DNA of 64,000 nt from Bryobacterales bacterium (GTDB taxonomy: Bacteria; Acidobacteriota; Terriglobia; Bryobacterales; Bryobacteraceae). The stretch's first letter is position 1; each line of letters starts with the position of its first letter. Under the pieces are notes generated by a model. It had not been told where the DNA came from. It searched no databases and worked only from the letters and a program-made list of their open reading frames with translations. The DNA lies in assembly GCA_016789905.1 (NCBI GenBank), contig JAEUQC010000063.1:124001-188000 (forward strand). Direction: 5' to 3'. Both the position numbers and the translations under genes were made by a program. Below are positions 7,723 through 16,753 of this stretch, piece after piece.

Positions 7723-9621
7723 TCAATTCTCCTTGGTGAGCATGTCGAACCGGCGGCGGAGTTCGGCGAGAATCCGCGACGGCGGGATGGGACTGCCGGG
7801 CACTTGCGACCAGCAATCGATGTCGGTCAGCGTTTGCGAGCGCAGCAGTTGCGCCAATTGCGAATAGCGCCGGGATTCGGGCGTAATGTACGGGGCGCCC
7901 ACCGGGTCGCTATAGTTCACTTCCACGGTCATGACATTCTTGAAGTTCTGGAAGATCGCCTTCAGGCCCGGTTCCATCGGTGACAGGAATCGCAGGTGGA
8001 TCGACGATACGCGCTTGCCCTCGGCGCGCAGGATGTCGACGGCTTCTTCGATGGCTCCAAGCGTGGAACCCCAGCCGATCACCAGCAGATCGCCGCTCGC
8101 ATCGCCGTGAACTTCCGGCGGTTGCAGCGCGCTTTGCAACACCGCCAGTTTGCGGCTGCGCATCTCCATCGTCTTCTGGTTGATCGCCGATTCATACGCC
8201 ACGTGGCTCTCTTCGTCGTGCGCCAGGCCGGTCAGTATGTACTCGCCGCCGCGCTGGCCGGGAATGGGCCGCTTGGAAAGGCCCGTTTCCGCGTCCCAAT
8301 CAAACGGCGGCACCTTCTCGTCCCAATGCGCCTGATCCACCGGCGCGGCCAGCCAGTCGGCCTGCAATTGCGGCTTGGGGAACGGCTGCTGGCCCGTGGC
8401 CAGGTTGGCGTCGGTCAGTATCATCACCGGGCCCCGGAACTCCTCGGCCAGTTTGCGCGCCGTGATGACAAAGTGGAAGCACTCTTCAATCGTCGCCGGC
8501 GCCAGTATGATCTTCGGGCTGTCGCCGGGCGAAGCGTAGAGCGCCGCCAGCAGGTCGCCCTGTTCGATCTTCGTCGGCAGGCCCGTGGACGGGCCGCCGC
8601 GTTGCACCACAATCACAACCAGCGGTACTTCGGCCATGACCGCGTAACCCAGGAACTCCGTCTTCAACGCCAAACCGGGGCCGGATGTCACCGTCACCGC
8701 CGTCTTGCCCGCGTAGGAGGCGCCGATGGCGAACCCGATGGCGGCGATCTCGTCTTCCGCCTGGTGAACGAACCCGCCGGTCTCCTGCAGCGCCGTTGCA
8801 AGGAAGTGCGACACCGAGGTCGCCGGCGTAATCGGGTACATGGAACACACCTCAATGCCGGCCGCCATCACGCCCAGCCCCAGCGCCTGATTCCCGTTCA
8901 TCACCACCATCGGCTGCGTGCTTTTCTTCGCCGGAACGCGGTAGCGCTGTTGCACATGGGCCAGCGTCCAGTCGTACCCATCGGCGAACAGGTCCAGGTT
9001 CTTCTTCACCACCGCGTCGCCCTTCTTGGCGAAGCGCTTGGTGATGTTGTCATTCACCCCGCCGCGGTCCAGATCGTAGATCGCGCACAACAGGCCCAGA
9101 ACCCACATGTTCTTGCCTTTTCGCGGATCGTCGGTGTGTTTCCGGCACTCGGATTCAATCGGCGCCTCGACCACGAAGTAGTTGCGGTCGTTGAAATCCT
9201 TCATCGCCTCGGCGTAGCGGGCGCGGATGTCGGCATCGTCGCTTTCGGCCCACGTGCGGTCAACGAACACCACCGTCCCGGCGCGCAGCGCGCCCGCGTC
9301 GATGCGGCTATAGAGAACCTGTTCGTTCAAGGCGACAACTATATCGGCGCAATCGCCGGCATTGGTAACGGGCTTGGTCCCCAGCCGGATGCGATTGCCG
9401 CTGGCGCCGGCCCGGGACCGGCTGGGCGGTTCAATCTCGGCCGGAATAATCTCGACGGTCCAGATGCCGTTCCCATTGCGGGCACAGAGATCGGCAAACA
9501 TCTGGCCGCAGGTTTGGGCGCCCTCGCCGGAGTCGCTGACGATCTCGACGATGTGCTGGTCGACGATCTGGACGGCGCTCGCGGACTTGGCGATTTCGGC
9601 GTCGGCGGTGGAGGTGGACAT
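7723..9621 (-). CDS. korA: 2-oxoacid:ferredoxin oxidoreductase alpha subunit (gamma-alpha fusion)
   Basis: A 632-aa fused gamma-alpha subunit. Residues ~15-200 form the gamma domain ('SDSGEGAQTCGQMFADLCAR', 'DIVVALNEQVL'). From ~250 the alpha domain starts with 'MNGNQALGLGVMAAGIEVCS', then 'YPITPATSVSHFLA', 'QAEDEIAAIGFAIGASYAG' and 'TVTSGPGLALKTE'. The C-terminal domain II contains 'LLVIGWGSTLGAIEEAVDIL'. With KorB it makes the ferredoxin-reducing 2-oxoacid oxidoreductase. The ATG at 9619-9621 lies 3 bp after the apbE stop, preceded by an AGGAAG ribosome site, and korB follows with a 1-bp gap. The fused form is the one found in aerobes such as Hydrogenobacter, mycobacteria and many Acidobacteriota. 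Confidence 0.94.
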   Translation of the reverse strand: MSTSTADAEIAKSASAVQIVDQHIVEIVSDSGEGAQTCGQMFADLCARNGNGIWTVEIIPAEIEPPSRSRAGASGNRIRLGTKPVTNAGDCADIVVALNEQVLYSRIDAGALRAGTVVFVDRTWAESDDADIRARYAEAMKDFNDRNYFVVEAPIESECRKHTDDPRKGKNMWVLGLLCAIYDLDRGGVNDNITKRFAKKGDAVVKKNLDLFADGYDWTLAHVQQRYRVPAKKSTQPMVVMNGNQALGLGVMAAGIEVCSMYPITPATSVSHFLATALQETGGFVHQAEDEIAAIGFAIGASYAGKTAVTVTSGPGLALKTEFLGYAVMAEVPLVVIVVQRGGPSTGLPTKIEQGDLLAALYASPGDSPKIILAPATIEECFHFVITARKLAEEFRGPVMILTDANLATGQQPFPKPQLQADWLAAPVDQAHWDEKVPPFDWDAETGLSKRPIPGQRGGEYILTGLAHDEESHVAYESAINQKTMEMRSRKLAVLQSALQPPEVHGDASGDLLVIGWGSTLGAIEEAVDILRAEGKRVSSIHLRFLSPMEPGLKAIFQNFKNVMTVEVNYSDPVGAPYITPESRRYSQLAQLLRSQTLTDIDCWSQVPGSPIPPSRILAELRRRFDMLTKEN

Positions 9622-9624
9622 GGT

Positions 9625-10641
9625 CTATTTTTCTTCCTGTTGGAGCAGATACTGCAGGCCGGCGGTCGCATGGCGGCCTCCGGATGGGTCAATGAGCAGC
9701 GCTTCCAGCCCTTGCGATCGGGCCAGGGCGAGGCCCTTTTCCGGGCCTAGAATGAAGATCGCCTTGGCAAGCACCACGCCCTGTTCAGCCGTGGGCGTAA
9801 GCACGGTAACGGAACTGGCCGCGCTGGCCGGCCAACCGGTGCGAACGTCGATGATGTGGTGGTACCGAACGCCGTCGACGATACGGAACCGCTCATAGTC
9901 GCCGGAGGTGACAACGGCTTGGTCCCGCGGCCCCACCGTGCCCAGCAGTGTCCCGCGCTCCCGCCGCGGATGCTGGATGCCCAGCCGCCACGGCACGCCG
10001 TCGCGCGCCCCAGCCACGCGCACATCCCCGCCGCCGTCCACCATGAAATTCGCGAACCCCGCGTTCCGCAACACGGCGAAGGCGCGGTCCACCGCGTAGC
10101 CCTTGGCTATCCCGCCCAAGCCAATGCTCATCGCCTTTTGCGGAAGATACACGCGATTGCCATCTATCTGGATCGCCCGGAAGTTCACATTCCGGCGCGC
10201 GGCGTTGACGGCTGCGGCCGTTGGCGGCGTAAACGGATCTTCGAACTTCCAGATCTTGCCCATGCCTCGCCACGTTATGTCGAACGCGCCTTCGGTCAGG
10301 CGGCTATAGCCAATTGCGCGTTCCAGCATCTCCCGCAACTCGGCCGGTACTTCCACCGGATGCAACCCCGCGGCCGCGTTCACCTGCGAGATCGGCGATT
10401 CAGGCTTCCACTCGCTCATCAGCCCGTCAATCCGCCGCAACTCGGCGTAGGCGCCGTCCATCGCCTCCCGCGCCTCCCGCGCCCGTCCGCCATCGCAGAC
10501 CTCAATCGTCCACAGCGTTCCCATCAGCGGCCGGCTCAGCCGGATCGTTGTCGCCGGCCTCTCCCACGGCACGTAGCGAAGCGCGAACAGCGTGCCGGCA
10601 ATTGCCAGCGATAGCGCCGTTCTCCGCCAAATGGTGGACAT
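9625..10641 (-). CDS. apbE: FAD:protein FMN transferase (ApbE family)
   Basis: A flavin transferase that attaches FMN through a phosphoester to a threonine of target proteins such as RnfG and RnfD. Visible signatures are 'LSRPLMGTLWTIEV', 'DGLMSEWKPESPISQVNAAAG', 'EGAFDITWRGMGKIW', 'SIGLGGIAKGYAVDRA', 'FMVDGGGDVRVAG' and 'HHIIDVRTGWPAS'. The chosen ATG gives a 338-aa protein with an N-terminal hydrophobic helix (membrane anchor or signal). The frame is open upstream to 10761 with a TTG, but that extension does not look like ApbE. It is the first gene of the korAB operon and diverges from rnfB, so both the enzyme and its likely substrates (RnfG, RnfD) start from one control region. Confidence 0.92.
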   Translation of the reverse strand: MSTIWRRTALSLAIAGTLFALRYVPWERPATTIRLSRPLMGTLWTIEVCDGGRAREAREAMDGAYAELRRIDGLMSEWKPESPISQVNAAAGLHPVEVPAELREMLERAIGYSRLTEGAFDITWRGMGKIWKFEDPFTPPTAAAVNAARRNVNFRAIQIDGNRVYLPQKAMSIGLGGIAKGYAVDRAFAVLRNAGFANFMVDGGGDVRVAGARDGVPWRLGIQHPRRERGTLLGTVGPRDQAVVTSGDYERFRIVDGVRYHHIIDVRTGWPASAASSVTVLTPTAEQGVVLAKAIFILGPEKGLALARSQGLEALLIDPSGGRHATAGLQYLLQQEEK

Positions 10642-10756
10642 ACGGAGCGATTCGAAGCAAGTGAAAGGCCAAAGTGCGGGGCGGGGAATGGCCCTGTAGT
10701 TGCGAAGGAAATGCTGCGGACAAAGCCAAAATGAGAACATCAACACAGCTATCCAG

Positions 10757-10834
10757 CCCAATTATTGGGGTTTACGCATGTTCTCGCTTGGGGGGCGCGG
10801 GTGAACTCGCCCCCGTTTGGCGGGGCATATCCCC
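10757..10834. promoter_or_regulatory. Divergent apbE/rnfB control region with inverted repeats and hairpins
   Basis: The ~225 bp between the apbE and rnfB starts has three symmetric elements: CCCAAT-T-ATTGGG at 10757-10769 (perfect 6-bp arms), a hairpin GGGGGCG (10791-10797)/CGCCCCC (10808-10814), and GGGG-CATAT-CCCC at 10822-10834. The last two lie in the probable rnfB leader directly before its GGAGG ribosome site. They may form an operator and a structured leader that sets expression of the Rnf operon. No known riboswitch class was recognised and no regulator gene is adjacent. Confidence 0.4.
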
Positions 10835-10867
10835 CACTGCCGCCACTTCGGAACGGAGGTTGTCCCG

Positions 10868-11788
10868 ATGATTGAGTTTTTGATGGCTGGCGCCATCATG
10901 GGCGGCATTGGGGTAGTGCTGGCCGCGGTGCTGGCCTTCGCGGACAAGAAGCTGTATGTCTATGAGGATCCGCGCATTGATCAGGTGGAGGGCCTGTTGC
11001 CCAAAGCCAATTGCGGCGCCTGCGGCTGCGCTGGGTGCAGGGCGTTTGCGGAAAAGGCCGTGGCGGGCCAAATCGCTCCCGGCAAGTGTACTGTCAGTTC
11101 CCCGGCCGGTGTCGCCGCCATCGCCGAACTGCTGCAAATCGACGCGGGAACGGAAGAAAAGCGCGTCGCGAAACTGGCCTGCGCCGGCGGGCCCCATGTG
11201 GCCCGCCACCGCGCCCAATATGTGGGCCTTTCCACCTGCCGCGGCGCCGCCCTGGTCAACGGCGGCGGGAAAGGATGCAGTTGGGGCTGCCTGGGTCTAG
11301 GCGATTGCGAACGGGTCTGCTCGTTCAACGCCATTCACATGAACGCCCACAGCCTGCCCGTGGTGAACGAAGCGTTATGTACCGCCTGCGGCGATTGCGT
11401 CGACGTTTGCCCCAAACAACTCTTCTCGCTTCACGCCATCAGTCACCGGCTATGGATCGCCTGCCGCAGCCTGGCCGATGGCCAACAGGCCGAGGCCGAT
11501 TGTGAAGTCGCCTGCACCGCCTGCGGACGCTGCGCCGCCGACGCCCCAGGCCTCATTCAGATTGTCAACAATCTCGCCGTCATCGACTATTCCAAGAACT
11601 CGAAACTGACCGCCGCCCCGGCCCAACGCTGCCCCACCGGCGCCATCGTCTGGTTCGACAAGGAAAAGGGGCCCCAGCGCGGCCTCGAAGCCAAACGCAT
11701 CACCCGTCAGTCGCCCCTTCCGGTGGCGGAGGCGGACCTGCCACTGCAAAGCGCCACTACTACCAACGAGGGAGTCCATCATTCATGA
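10868..11788 (+). CDS. rnfB: Electron transport complex subunit RnfB (Fe-S ferredoxin subunit)
   Basis: A 306-aa RnfB. One N-terminal transmembrane helix (~3-25) is followed by the Fe-S domain 'LLPKANCGACGCAGCRAFA' and two or more 4Fe-4S ferredoxin motifs: 'CLGLGDCERVC', 'CTACGDCVDVCPKQ' and 'CTACGRCAADAP'. RnfB takes electrons from reduced ferredoxin and passes them into the membrane Rnf complex. The start was set at 10868 because a GGAGG lies at a proper distance upstream and the protein then begins with the membrane helix; an open frame continues upstream to 10817 without family similarity. The stop overlaps the PFOR start as ATGA. RnfB leading the operon ahead of PFOR is unusual compared with the rnfABCDGE or rnfCDGEAB orders. 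Confidence 0.93.
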   Translation: MIEFLMAGAIMGGIGVVLAAVLAFADKKLYVYEDPRIDQVEGLLPKANCGACGCAGCRAFAEKAVAGQIAPGKCTVSSPAGVAAIAELLQIDAGTEEKRVAKLACAGGPHVARHRAQYVGLSTCRGAALVNGGGKGCSWGCLGLGDCERVCSFNAIHMNAHSLPVVNEALCTACGDCVDVCPKQLFSLHAISHRLWIACRSLADGQQAEADCEVACTACGRCAADAPGLIQIVNNLAVIDYSKNSKLTAAPAQRCPTGAIVWFDKEKGPQRGLEAKRITRQSPLPVAEADLPLQSATTTNEGVHHS

Positions 11789-14700
11789 GTGCCAAACAGA
11801 CCTTCCGCTACCCCGGTGTCCGCCAGGCGATGGACGGCAATACCGCCGTCATTATGTGCGAACGGGAGTCCACGGATGCCGCCGGCGCCTATCCCATCAC
11901 ACCCTCCACGCAGATGGGCGAGTACTGGGCGGAAGAATCGGCCAAAGGTCATATCAACATCTCCGGCCGTCCGCTGATCTTCATTGAGCCGGAAGGCGAA
12001 CACGCCGCCGCCGCCGTCACTGCGGGTCTGTCGATGACCGGTCTGCGCTCCACAAACTTCTCTTCCGGCCAGGGCATCGCCTACATGCATGAGTCGCTCT
12101 ACGCCGCCGTCGGCAAGCGCCTCACCTACGTGTTGAACATGGGCTGCCGCGCCATGACCAAATCGACGCTCAACGTCCATGCCGGTCACGACGACTATCA
12201 CTGCATCGATGACACGGGGTTCTTCCAACTCTTCGGCAAGAGCGCCCAGGAGGTCTGCGATCTCAACATCATCAGCCATCGCATCGCTGAACTCGCTCTC
12301 ACGCCCGGCATCTGCGCGCAGGACGGCTTTCTTACCACGCACCTGATCGAGTCGCTCATGCTGCCGGAGCGCGAACTGATCGCCGAATACCTCGGCCGTC
12401 CGGATGACATCATCGACACGCCCACGCCCGCCCAGCGCATTCTCTACGGCCCGCGCCGCCGCCGCATTCCGGAACTCTGGACCGTCGACAATCCGGTCAT
12501 GATCGGCACCGTGCAGAACCAGGACGCCTACATGCAAAGCGTCGCCGCGCAGCGTCCGTACTTCTTCGACCATATTGCCGCCATCACCAATCAGGCGATG
12601 GAGGAGTTCTACTCGCTCACCGGGCGCCGTTACAACCGCGTCTCCACCTATCGCGCCGACGACGCCGAATACCTCATCCTCGGCATGGGCAGCATGCTGG
12701 TTACCGCCGAAGCTGTCGTCGACTACTTGCGCGAAACACGGAAACTCAAAATTGGCGTTGTCAATCTCACTATGTTCCGGCCCTTCCCCGGCGATCTGCT
12801 CGGCGCGCTGCTGCAGGGCCGCAAAGGCGTGACTGTGCTGGAGCGGACCGATCAGCCGCTGGCTGAGGACCTGCCGCTGATGCGTGAGGTCCGCTCCGCA
12901 CTGGGGCGTTGCATGGAAAACGGCAGGGCGGGGAATTCGTCCCTGCTCTACCCCGATCACGCCAGCTACAAACGTCCCGAAGACATGCCGCCGCTCTACT
13001 CGGGTTCGTTCGGGCTCGGCAGCCGCGATCTGCAACCGGAAGGACTCATCGGCGCCATTGAGAACATGCTGCCCAACGGCGGCCGCCGTAAGTTCTTCTA
13101 TCTCTCCATCGATTTTGTTCACGACAAGGCCTACACCCCGAAACAGGAGATCCATCAAATCCAGGTGGCCGACGCCTACCCGGGCCTGAAGGCGCTCGCC
13201 GTGCACGGTTCGGAAAACCCGAATCTGATGCCCAAAAACAGCGTTACCGTTCGCTTCCACTCCGTCGGCGGCTGGGGCGCCATCACCACCGGCAAGAATC
13301 TGGCGATGACGCTCTTTGATCTCCTTGGCTATCACATCAAGGCCAACCCCAAGTACGGTTCGGAAAAGAAGGGCCAGCCCACCACCTACTATCTGGCCGC
13401 GGCCCCGGAGCCGATTCGCATCAACTGCGACTATTTCTATGTCGACGTAGTGCTCTCGCCGGACCCCAACGTCTTCCAGCACTCCAACCCGCTTGCCGGC
13501 CTCAAGCGCGGCGGCGTCTTCATCCTGCAAAGCGCGTTCACTGAACCGAACGAAGTCTGGATGCAGATCCCTGAGAAGTATCAGCGCTTCATCATCGACA
13601 ACGAAATCCACCTCTACTACCTCGACGCTTTCAAGATCGCCCGCGAAGAAGCCACCGACGTGGAACTGCAATTCCGCATGCAGGGCAACGCTTTCCAGGG
13701 CGCCTTCTTCGCCGCCTCGCCCGTCATGGCCCAGGCCAAGTTGACCGACGCCGCCCTATTTGGCGCCATCCGGTCCCAGCTTGAACACAAGTTCGGCGCC
13801 AAGGGCGCGCGCGTTGTGGAGGATAACGTGCGCGTCGTCCGCCGCGGCTTCGATGAGGTCAAGGAGATCAAAGAGAAGGTCATCTCCGCCGCCCCGGCCG
13901 GCTTGCGCAAAGCGCCCGACGTTCCGCTCGTCCTGCAGCGCCAACTCGCCGCCACCACCGCCACCACCGATATCCATCGCTTCTGGGAACAGACCGGCAC
14001 TTTCTATGCCACCGGCCGCGGCAACGATAACCTGGCCGATCCCTTCATTGGGCTCAGTTTCATCCCCGCCACAACGGCGCTATTCCGCGATATGACCGGT
14101 GTCCGCTTCGAACATCCCGAATGGGTCCCGGCCAACTGCACCGCCTGCGGCAACTGCTACACCATCTGCCCGGATAGCGCCATCCCCGGCCTGGTCCACT
14201 CCGTGCTCAGCGTGCTCGAAACGGCGGTGAAGAAGGTTACCTCACAGGGCCAAACGGCCAAACACCTCCCCCGCGCCATCCGCACCATCGATCAGAAACT
14301 GCGTGCCAAACTGGGCGACGGTATGGCGCGGCCGGACGTGAGCGCAATGCTCGACGCCGCCATTGCTGAACTCATCGCCTCCTACCCCGACGGTACACCG
14401 GAAAAGCCGGAACTCGCCGCCGAACTCGCCACCATGCGCGCCGCCATCGGCGATTTCGCCTTCGCTACTCCCCAGCCCTTCTGGACCGCGCGAGAGAAGA
14501 AGCAAAAGGGCTCCGGCGGGCTGCTTTCCATCACCGTCAATCCCTTCGCCTGCAAGGGCTGCATGGAGTGCGTCAAGGTCTGTAACGACAACGCGCTGGT
14601 ACCCGTCAAGCAGACGCCGGGATCCATCGAGAAGCTTCGCCGCAACTGGGACTGGTGGCAGCAACTGCCCACCACGGCGCCCGAATTCATCCGCATCGAC

Positions 14701-16734
14701 AGTCTCGATGAGGGCATCGGCGCTCTCCATACGCTGCTGCTCGATAAGAAAAACTACATGGGCATGGTGGGTGGCGACGGCGCCTGCCTGGGCTGCGGGG
14801 AAAAGACCGTTGTCCATCTTTTCGTCGCCACCGCCGAAGCACTCATGCAGCCCCGCGTCGCCCGCCAGATTGAGAAGATCGACGATCTCATCGCCCGGCT
14901 CGATCAGCACACGCGGCTCAAACTCGCCGCTACGCTCGACCTCAGCGACGACGCTCGCGTCTCCAATGCGCTCGACAAACTCCACAACGCCGATGTCACC
15001 CTCGGCAGCCTCTCCGAAAAGCTCGACGAACGCCATGCCGGCAAGACTATCGATCCGGAATGGCTCCGCTGGTCCTCGCAACTGATCGCCAAGTTGAAGC
15101 ACCTCCGCTGGCAGTACACCGAAGGCGCCGGCCGCCGCGGCCGCTCCAGCATGGGCATTATCAACTCCACCGGCTGCACCTCCGTCTGGGCCTCCACCTA
15201 TCCCTTCAACCCCTATCCGTTCCCCTGGACCAACCATCTCTTCCAGGATTCGCCCTCCATGGCCATGGGTATCTTTGAAGGCCACATGGCCCGCATGGCC
15301 GAAGGCTTCGCCGCCATCCGCATGGCCGAAATCGAGCTCAATGAAGGCTTCCGCAAGGAAAAGCACGGTGACTTTTTCACCTACTTCAACTGGAAACAGT
15401 TCACCGACGAGGAGTACCACCTCTGCCCGCCGGTCGTCTCCATCGGTGGCGACGGCGCCATGTACGATATCGGCTTCCAGAACCTCTCGCGCATGATGAT
15501 GTCCGGCAAACCCATCAAGGTGCTCGTGCTCGATACGCAAGTCTACTCGAACACCGGCGGCCAGGCCTGCACCTCCGGCTTCACCGGCCAGGTCTCCGAC
15601 ATGGCCCAGTACGGCAAGGCCTTCCACGGTAAGGAGGAGGTCCGCAAGGAGATCGCCCTCATCGCCATGGCCCACCGCACCACCTATGTTCTGCAGGGCA
15701 CCACGGCCAATACCTCGCACCTGATTGAAGGCTTCGTTGAGGGGCTCAACGCCCGCCGTCCCGCTCTGTTCAACATCTACAGTCCCTGCATGCCGGAGCA
15801 CGGCATCGCCGACGATGTCGCCGAATATCAGAGCAAGCTCGCCGTCGAAACCCGCGCCTACCCCATCCTCCGCTACAACCCCGACAAGGGCATTCTGGCC
15901 GAAGAGTGCTTCAACCTGGAAGGCAATCCGGCCATGGAAGAGGATTGGCCCGTCTACACGCTGAAGTACGAGGATGAAACCGGCCAGCCGGGCGAAATGG
16001 AGCTGCCCCTCACCTTCGCCGATTTCGCCATCACCGAGGGCCGCTTCCGCAAACAGTTCCGCACCGTGCCGCGCGACGCCTGGAACGACAATATGGTCCC
16101 GCTCGCCGAGTACCTTACCTTTGACGCCGATGACCGCGACGGCAAGTTCCCCTACATCTGGGCCGTCAATCGCAAGAACCGTCTTATCCGTGTCATCCCG
16201 GCCGAACCGCTCGTGCGCTCTTGCGAGGATCGGCGGCAGTTCTGGCGGATGCTGAAAGCCATCGCCGGCGTTCGTCCCGCAGTCGATACCGATTCGATCG
16301 CCAGCCAGGCCCGCAGTGAGTTCGCCCAGTCGCTGGCGGCGCAAATCATGGAGATGGCCGCAAGCGGCGCCATCCTCACGGGCGCTCCGGCCGCGCTCCC
16401 CGCCATTGCCGCGCCGTCCGCGGCTCCCGTGGCCGCTGCCCCCGCTCCGGCCGCAGTTCCGGCGCCCGCCGCCAACGGCGACGCCCCCAGCACCGCCTGG
16501 ATCGAAACCGCCATGTGTACCTCCTGCGACGAGTGTACGCGTATCAACAACCGCATCTTCGCCTACAACGAAAACAAGCAGGCGTTTGTCAAGAACCCTA
16601 AGGGCGGCCCCTATCGCGACATCGTGAAGGCCGCTGAAAAGTGTACCGCGCAGATTATTCATCCCGGCCTGCCGCAGGATCCCGCCGAAAAGGACCTCGA
16701 CAAGCTGATCAAACGCGCCGCGAAGTTCAACTAG
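11785..16734 (+). CDS. nifJ: Pyruvate:ferredoxin (flavodoxin) oxidoreductase, extra-long form
   Basis: A 1649-aa single-chain PFOR; typical ones are ~1170-1200 aa. Domain I starts 'TDAAGAYPITPSTQMGEYWA'. The gamma domain is 'VRFHSVGGWGAITTGKNLA' (~485). The two 4Fe-4S motifs are split by an insertion: CTACGNCYTICP at 785-796 and CKGCMECVKVC at 923-933. The proximal cluster segment is 'GACLGCGEKTVVHLF', the TPP site GGDG at 1221-1224 with 'DTQVYSNTGGQ' after it. A Pro/Ala-rich linker at ~1530-1572 leads to an extra C-terminal Cys domain (C1578, C1581, C1584, C1620). It converts pyruvate and CoA to acetyl-CoA, CO2 and reduced ferredoxin. It overlaps rnfB by 4 bp, so its ferredoxin output is probably passed straight to Rnf. 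Confidence 0.93.
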   Translation: MSAKQTFRYPGVRQAMDGNTAVIMCERESTDAAGAYPITPSTQMGEYWAEESAKGHINISGRPLIFIEPEGEHAAAAVTAGLSMTGLRSTNFSSGQGIAYMHESLYAAVGKRLTYVLNMGCRAMTKSTLNVHAGHDDYHCIDDTGFFQLFGKSAQEVCDLNIISHRIAELALTPGICAQDGFLTTHLIESLMLPERELIAEYLGRPDDIIDTPTPAQRILYGPRRRRIPELWTVDNPVMIGTVQNQDAYMQSVAAQRPYFFDHIAAITNQAMEEFYSLTGRRYNRVSTYRADDAEYLILGMGSMLVTAEAVVDYLRETRKLKIGVVNLTMFRPFPGDLLGALLQGRKGVTVLERTDQPLAEDLPLMREVRSALGRCMENGRAGNSSLLYPDHASYKRPEDMPPLYSGSFGLGSRDLQPEGLIGAIENMLPNGGRRKFFYLSIDFVHDKAYTPKQEIHQIQVADAYPGLKALAVHGSENPNLMPKNSVTVRFHSVGGWGAITTGKNLAMTLFDLLGYHIKANPKYGSEKKGQPTTYYLAAAPEPIRINCDYFYVDVVLSPDPNVFQHSNPLAGLKRGGVFILQSAFTEPNEVWMQIPEKYQRFIIDNEIHLYYLDAFKIAREEATDVELQFRMQGNAFQGAFFAASPVMAQAKLTDAALFGAIRSQLEHKFGAKGARVVEDNVRVVRRGFDEVKEIKEKVISAAPAGLRKAPDVPLVLQRQLAATTATTDIHRFWEQTGTFYATGRGNDNLADPFIGLSFIPATTALFRDMTGVRFEHPEWVPANCTACGNCYTICPDSAIPGLVHSVLSVLETAVKKVTSQGQTAKHLPRAIRTIDQKLRAKLGDGMARPDVSAMLDAAIAELIASYPDGTPEKPELAAELATMRAAIGDFAFATPQPFWTAREKKQKGSGGLLSITVNPFACKGCMECVKVCNDNALVPVKQTPGSIEKLRRNWDWWQQLPTTAPEFIRIDSLDEGIGALHTLLLDKKNYMGMVGGDGACLGCGEKTVVHLFVATAEALMQPRVARQIEKIDDLIARLDQHTRLKLAATLDLSDDARVSNALDKLHNADVTLGSLSEKLDERHAGKTIDPEWLRWSSQLIAKLKHLRWQYTEGAGRRGRSSMGIINSTGCTSVWASTYPFNPYPFPWTNHLFQDSPSMAMGIFEGHMARMAEGFAAIRMAEIELNEGFRKEKHGDFFTYFNWKQFTDEEYHLCPPVVSIGGDGAMYDIGFQNLSRMMMSGKPIKVLVLDTQVYSNTGGQACTSGFTGQVSDMAQYGKAFHGKEEVRKEIALIAMAHRTTYVLQGTTANTSHLIEGFVEGLNARRPALFNIYSPCMPEHGIADDVAEYQSKLAVETRAYPILRYNPDKGILAEECFNLEGNPAMEEDWPVYTLKYEDETGQPGEMELPLTFADFAITEGRFRKQFRTVPRDAWNDNMVPLAEYLTFDADDRDGKFPYIWAVNRKNRLIRVIPAEPLVRSCEDRRQFWRMLKAIAGVRPAVDTDSIASQARSEFAQSLAAQIMEMAASGAILTGAPAALPAIAAPSAAPVAAAPAPAAVPAPAANGDAPSTAWIETAMCTSCDECTRINNRIFAYNENKQAFVKNPKGGPYRDIVKAAEKCTAQIIHPGLPQDPAEKDLDKLIKRAAKFN

Positions 16735-16753
16735 CGCGCCAAAGGAAACGGGT

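Noticed and set aside
7996..9750. 584-aa open frame on the plus strand opposite korA
   Set aside because: It is antisense to korA, rich in Arg and His, and without motifs.
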